This document shows, one piece after another, positions 60,730 through 64,000 of a stretch of 64,000 nucleotides of DNA (the first letter of the stretch is position 1; the number at the start of each line of letters is the position of its first letter). A model generated the notes under the pieces. That model had not been told where the DNA came from. It did no database searches and saw only the letters and a program-made list of their open reading frames with translations. A program made the translations under genes and the position numbers. Where the stretch lies: the NCBI GenBank assembly GCA_934446675.1, contig CAKSEL010000009.1:1-64000 (forward strand), given 5' to 3'. The stretch comes from an uncultured Eubacteriales bacterium (GTDB lineage: Bacteria; Bacillota; Clostridia; Oscillospirales; CAG-382).

Positions 60730-61515
60730 ATGAAATTGAAAAAAACACTTATTATGGCAGCAATAACGGCAGCCATTTCGGCATTTATTTTAGCAGGTTG
60801 TACAAAACAAGTTACGCTTGTGTCTCTGGACAAAGAGACGCTTGAAGTAACACACGGTGAAACATTCGTTCTCAATGCAACAATATTACCAGACGACGCG
60901 GAGAATAAATCCGTAACGTGGAATATCGATTCAAGCAATGTGTCTGCCGTAACGAACGAAAACACACTTCAAAAAGAGTTTTCCGCAGCAAGCGTAGGTA
61001 CAGCAAGAGTAAAGGTTGTTTCTGCAAACGGGAAATCAGCGTTTTGCGATGTTACGGTTACAGAGAATGAAGAGGATATCGCTGCACGTCAAAAAGCCGA
61101 AGAAGAGGAAAAAATAGCTGCCGAGAAAAAAGCTGAAGAGGAGCGAATTGCGGCAGAGAAAGAAGCGGAAGAAGAAAGACTCAGCTACGAAACAGGCATA
61201 ACATATGATCAATTAGCGCGCACGCCAGATGATTATAAGTGGAAAAAGGTAAAATTCTATGGAAGAGTAATACAGGTTCTTGAAGGAGACGGTGAAACCG
61301 ACCTGCGCATTGCAACAAAGCCTACAAGTTACGGCAGTTATTACGATGATATAATTCTCGTATATTACGATCCGTCCATAACACCTTCCCGCGTATTGGA
61401 AGATGATATGGTTACAATATACGGTTTATCAAGAGGATTACATTCTTATGAATCTCCGCTGGGACTCACAATAACACTTCCGCTGATTTCAGTCAGCAAA
61501 ATAGAAATCGAATAA
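60730..61515 (+). CDS. Lipoprotein with Ig-like (Big_2) domain, coiled coil and OB-like domain
   Basis: Length 261 residues from ATG 60730, preceded by GGAGG; an earlier reading from 60610 has no ribosome site. Lipobox FILAGCTKQ; a Big_2-type domain (LDKETLEVTHGETFVLNATI, then AASVGTARVKVVSANGKSA), a charged coiled coil of KAEEEEKIAAEKKAEEER type, and a C-terminal beta domain (YGRVIQVLEGDGETDLRIA) resembling an OB fold. It should face the outside of the membrane. First gene of the operon behind the invertible segment; base composition is more AT-rich than the core genes. Confidence 0.8.
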   Translation: MKLKKTLIMAAITAAISAFILAGCTKQVTLVSLDKETLEVTHGETFVLNATILPDDAENKSVTWNIDSSNVSAVTNENTLQKEFSAASVGTARVKVVSANGKSAFCDVTVTENEEDIAARQKAEEEEKIAAEKKAEEERIAAEKEAEEERLSYETGITYDQLARTPDDYKWKKVKFYGRVIQVLEGDGETDLRIATKPTSYGSYYDDIILVYYDPSITPSRVLEDDMVTIYGLSRGLHSYESPLGLTITLPLISVSKIEIE

Positions 61516-61564
61516 TTCAACAAAAATTTAAAACACAATTAAATACCAAACAGGAGGCATTTTT

Positions 61565-61912
61565 ATGGTTTGTAAAAAATGTGGAATGGAAGCCACTTCC
61601 GACGCAGCATTTTGCAATTATTGCGGCTGCAAACTCGATCATCCTCAGCAAAGCACGGCACAGCAAGCAGAGTCCAAACAGAAATCAAACATTATGGCTG
61701 TTGTAGGTTTTATTTTGGGCTGTGTTTCTCTGTTAATTAACTTTTGGGGCATAGTCGGAATTGTTGCACTTATTTTTTCCATTGTCGGCATTGTCCAAAT
61801 TAACAACAGCGGCGAAAAAGGTAAAGGTTTTGCAATATGCGGAATTATTCTGGGAGTATTGGGTGTAATATGGGGCATGGTTGCACTTATATATTTAAGC
61901 TCTTTAGTGTAA
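61565..61912 (+). CDS. Zinc-ribbon plus DUF4190-like membrane protein
   Basis: Length 115 residues. An N-terminal zinc ribbon with two CxxC pairs (CKKCGM and CNYCGC), a Gln/Ser-rich linker and two membrane helices separated by a short loop (NNSGEKGKGFAICGIILG), as in DUF4190 proteins. Cytoplasmic metal-binding tip and membrane anchoring are likely; function unknown. GGAGG precedes the ATG. Same operon as the lipoprotein. Confidence 0.75.
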   Translation: MVCKKCGMEATSDAAFCNYCGCKLDHPQQSTAQQAESKQKSNIMAVVGFILGCVSLLINFWGIVGIVALIFSIVGIVQINNSGEKGKGFAICGIILGVLGVIWGMVALIYLSSLV

Positions 61913-61955
61913 AAACAAGCATATGATCGGCATAAACTATCTAAGGAGTCAACGT

Positions 61956-62480
61956 ATGTACGACATTTACATAAAAAGCGGCGAAAACATACGCTACATT
62001 CTCGGCACAAAAGGCGGCAACACCTTGATTGTATTCGGAATAAATCCAAGCACGGCAACGGCGGAAAAGTCAGACAAGACAATTTCAAGGGTAAATACAT
62101 ACTTGAAAAAATACGGTTTTGACAGCTTTAAAATGCTGAATATTTACCCTGTAAGAGCAACATACCCGGACGAACTCCCATATACGCTTGATAAAGAAAT
62201 TCACAAACAAAACCTGACTGAAATACAGTCGGCAATAAACAACGCTTCCGCTATATTATGCGCTTGGGGCAATCTGATATTCAAAAGACAGTATTTGCCG
62301 GAATGTTTCGGCGACATAGCGGAAATAATCGTCAATTCAAAAATACCGACGTATTGTTTAGGATTGACAAGTTCCGAAAATCCGCGGCATCCGCTGGCAA
62401 GAGAAAAAACTCCGGACAGGCTTACTGCCTTTGACGTTAATGCTTATCTGAAAAAAGTGAAAGGTGATGTGCAAAAATGA
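61956..62480 (+). CDS. DUF1643 domain protein
   Basis: Length 174 residues from ATG 61956 with AAGGAG 7 bases upstream. DUF1643 signs are FGINPSTATAEKSDKTISRV, MLNIYPVRAT and a late CLGLTSSENPRHPLA. The family is common on phages, plasmids and islands; its activity is not known. It overlaps the next gene by 4 bases. Confidence 0.85.
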   Translation: MYDIYIKSGENIRYILGTKGGNTLIVFGINPSTATAEKSDKTISRVNTYLKKYGFDSFKMLNIYPVRATYPDELPYTLDKEIHKQNLTEIQSAINNASAILCAWGNLIFKRQYLPECFGDIAEIIVNSKIPTYCLGLTSSENPRHPLAREKTPDRLTAFDVNAYLKKVKGDVQK

Positions 62481-62830
62481 TCTGGTTAATTATAACTATC
62501 ATTGTTATAATCGGATTGGCTGTTTTATCGGCATATTTGAAACTCCCGAAATGTCCGAATTGCAAAAAAAGAAAAAGCAAGGAGACAGACAGGAAAATAT
62601 CATACGAGGAAAAAATAAAGATAAAAAAAGAAGAGCAGGTCGCTCATTACAGTAAAAATCAGATTTCATACGGTCAGATACGTTTCGGTCAAAAAAACAA
62701 TCCTTCCTCCGTTACGGTGCGCAAATATACCGTGCCCGGCAAAAGAATATATTACGATGTTACATATCATTGCAATAATTGCGGTACGGAATATACAAGA
62801 ACCGAAACTAAAGATGAAGAATGTACCTGA
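62477..62830 (+). CDS. Small membrane-anchored protein with split zinc-ribbon cysteines
   Basis: Length 117 residues. An N-terminal membrane helix (WLIITIIVIIGLAVLSAYL) is followed by CPNCKKRK, a basic stretch and a C-terminal CNNCGTEYTRTE, so the four Cys could form one zinc ribbon. The start ATG overlaps the DUF1643 stop region (ATGA), showing coupling. Function unknown. Last gene before a terminator. Confidence 0.7.
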   Translation: MIWLIITIIVIIGLAVLSAYLKLPKCPNCKKRKSKETDRKISYEEKIKIKKEEQVAHYSKNQISYGQIRFGQKNNPSSVTVRKYTVPGKRIYYDVTYHCNNCGTEYTRTETKDEECT

Positions 62831-62836
62831 TATGCA

Positions 62837-62862
62837 AACCACGCTTTAATGCGTGGTTTTTT
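62837..62862 (+). terminator. Terminator of the lipoprotein/zinc-ribbon operon
   Basis: AACCACGC (62837-62844) pairs with GCGTGGTT (62851-62858), followed by TTTT. It resembles the stem of the terminator at 43-70. Confidence 0.85.
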
Positions 62863-62895
62863 CTGTAATTACAAACCCTCATACCGCCTATCTTT

Positions 62896-63531
62896 TTAGC
62901 CGGCAGTCTTGCGGCGGACAGTACGGGTAATATTACAATCCGGTTTCCATTCTATCATTTCGGGGTATTTCTCTTTTCCGACAGTCTTTCCATAACGAAC
63001 CGACGCAAGATCCGAAACCTTTACCGGATCATAGCACACATCGGCAAACGCCGTTAAAAACAGCGCAAATTCCTTATGTACAGCTTTATCATCGAAAATT
63101 ACTTTATAACGGTTTGCTACGTTTACCGAAACACTCTCTTTTTTAATCAGCGCAGCCTGACTTTCGTCTTTCATCACCGATATATAATTATCCGAATGGG
63201 TGCGGAACCTATATACTCCGTCCCGCGTGTCAAGCACAAGCCCGGACGAAAAAGGTTTACCTGCCGTACTGCCGCAAAGTTCACCGTTTTTATAAAAATA
63301 ATACTTATTCATTGAATAGTCGGGAACAATAACCCGAAACGGCAGCGATACAAGCTTAAGCGCGGTACTTCTTTGTTTAAGGGTGCAAACTGCTTTGCCG
63401 TCCTTATCGCACAGTTCGGCTTTTCGCGGCAGTATGCCAAAAGTATAATTTGCCCTTGCATAAAATTCCTCTCCGTCCGTGCGGTATATGTATCCGCAGG
63501 ATTTCAGTTTTCGTTCTGCAAAAAATGTCAT
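62896..63531 (-). CDS. Unknown protein
   Basis: Length 211 residues, no signal peptide or membrane helix. Beta-rich sequence with many aromatic and basic residues (CGYIYRTDGEEFYARANYTFG, PDYSMNKYYFYKNGEL) and a helical part late (KEFALFLTAFADVCYD). A tubby/LURP-one-like fold is conceivable but not shown. It starts 2 bases after the stop of the upstream gene at 63534, so the two form an operon. Confidence 0.55.
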   Translation of the reverse strand: MTFFAERKLKSCGYIYRTDGEEFYARANYTFGILPRKAELCDKDGKAVCTLKQRSTALKLVSLPFRVIVPDYSMNKYYFYKNGELCGSTAGKPFSSGLVLDTRDGVYRFRTHSDNYISVMKDESQAALIKKESVSVNVANRYKVIFDDKAVHKEFALFLTAFADVCYDPVKVSDLASVRYGKTVGKEKYPEMIEWKPDCNITRTVRRKTAG

Positions 63532-63533
63532 TT

Positions 63534-64000
63534 TTACAATACCTTTCCGACGTTTTCCGGCATCAGCACATTAATGTCTGAAATTTCAGTATTTAATAAC
63601 GTAATATCCGTATTTTCCCCACCGTCAACAGACAGCGTATTGCTGTCGATCCACTCAAATCCGTACAGATCATACGACTCGCATATATCGTCGTTTTCAA
63701 GCTGAAGTTCTTCACCGCGGCGCAAAACAGTCAGCTTATACAAGATTTTCGGCGATGTTTCGGAAAAGCGCTCATAGATATACGCGTCATATCTGCCGTC
63801 AGGCGACGTTTCTGACTTTACAATCTTCTCCAGCTTTTCATTTACATACAAAGTTGAATTTTCCGATATATCATACATTTCGATAAGCTTTCCGTAATCC
63901 GAACAGCGGTAAAACAGCTTATCGCCTGCAATGTTTATATCTTTTATCTGATGTACGGTCGTAAGCAGCTTGTTTTTCTGCATTGTTCCGGTATCAAGCA
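63534..64000 (-). CDS. Unknown protein, 5' end beyond the window
   Basis: The frame is open to the window edge; an internal ATG at 63983 would give 149 residues, but the codons before it (Leu-Asp-Thr-Gly-Thr) are open and could belong to the gene. The visible part is beta-rich with propeller-like turns (SPDGRYDAYIYERF, DLYGFEWIDSNTLSVDGG), recalling TolB-like or DPP-like blades. No family assigned. Operonic with 62896-63531. Confidence 0.5.
   Translation of the reverse strand, partial: LDTGTMQKNKLLTTVHQIKDINIAGDKLFYRCSDYGKLIEMYDISENSTLYVNEKLEKIVKSETSPDGRYDAYIYERFSETSPKILYKLTVLRRGEELQLENDDICESYDLYGFEWIDSNTLSVDGGENTDITLLNTEISDINVLMPENVGKVL

Noticed and set aside
60610..60845. Alternative short frames upstream of and overlapping the lipoprotein start
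   Set aside because: The lipoprotein frame from 60730 has a GGAGG and a lipobox; the other frames are low-complexity and overlap it.

Overview
The window looks like chromosome of an uncultured or gut-type Clostridia (Firmicutes). Support: AGGAGG-type ribosome binding sites, sigma-A promoters with 16-17 base spacers, many TTG starts, a DacF-type carboxypeptidase, an SLH-domain surface protein, a single-aptamer glycine riboswitch, a rplI-dnaB-tilS-ftsH run and a rnpB-ruvX-rsmG-parB-like run. I cannot place it to genus; Oscillospiraceae or a neighbouring family would be my guess.

Layout. 0-4.6 kb: leftward operon for cyclic-di-GMP signalling (GGDEF-REC-HD-GYP protein, solute-binding lipoprotein, membrane sensor). 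4.8-7.3 kb: DUF6110 protein plus P1B-type metal ATPase. 7.4-8.8 kb: orphan phage MuF-type toxin with a possible immunity gene, directly behind the terminator of a tRNA-Gly(CCC). 8.9-14.3 kb: MarR regulator, heterodimeric ABC exporter and a Gfo/Idh/MocA oxidoreductase. 14.4-19 kb: secreted repeat protein with a 40-codon peptide gene behind it, then a homodimeric ABC exporter. 18.9-22.7 kb: cysteine desulfurase, MurE and a DEDDh exonuclease. 22.7-25.4 kb: SLH protein, then a MinD-like ATPase with a methylglyoxal-synthase-fold protein that lacks catalytic residues. 25.4-30.7 kb: unknown enzyme, riboswitch-controlled amino-acid symporter, phosphoglycerate mutase. 30.7-36.9 kb: an array of small hairpins, mreB with no ordinary start codon, and a 1637-residue protein that reads as a degenerate DUF4011/superfamily I helicase. 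37-42.8 kb: uppP, ftsK, a ComEC-like metallo-hydrolase, an EamA transporter. 42.8-46.7 kb: carbohydrate genes (beta-propeller protein, GH127-like) and a triple 124-base structured repeat. 46.7-57 kb: TtcA-like enzyme, DacF, rplI-dnaB-tilS-ftsH, pyridoxamine kinase, flavin reductase-like protein and a sugar isomerase with an in-frame TGA. 56.7-59.2 kb: rnpB, ruvX, rsmG and a shortened ParB-like gene. 59.2-62.9 kb: a tyrosine recombinase gene enclosed by 26-base inverted repeats, followed by a lipoprotein/zinc-ribbon operon. 62.9-64 kb: two unknown genes, one cut by the window edge.

The most interesting items are: (1) the recombinase cassette at 59233-60584, whose flanking inverted repeats each have the arm-spacer-arm form of a tyrosine recombinase site, so the cassette probably inverts itself and may switch the downstream lipoprotein operon; (2) the full-length but catalytically degenerate helicase-like giant just upstream of mreB, with mreB apparently starting at AUU; (3) the orphan MuF polymorphic toxin; (4) the two families of structured intergenic repeats. 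Function calls rest on motif and family recognition by eye; no database search or alignment program was run.
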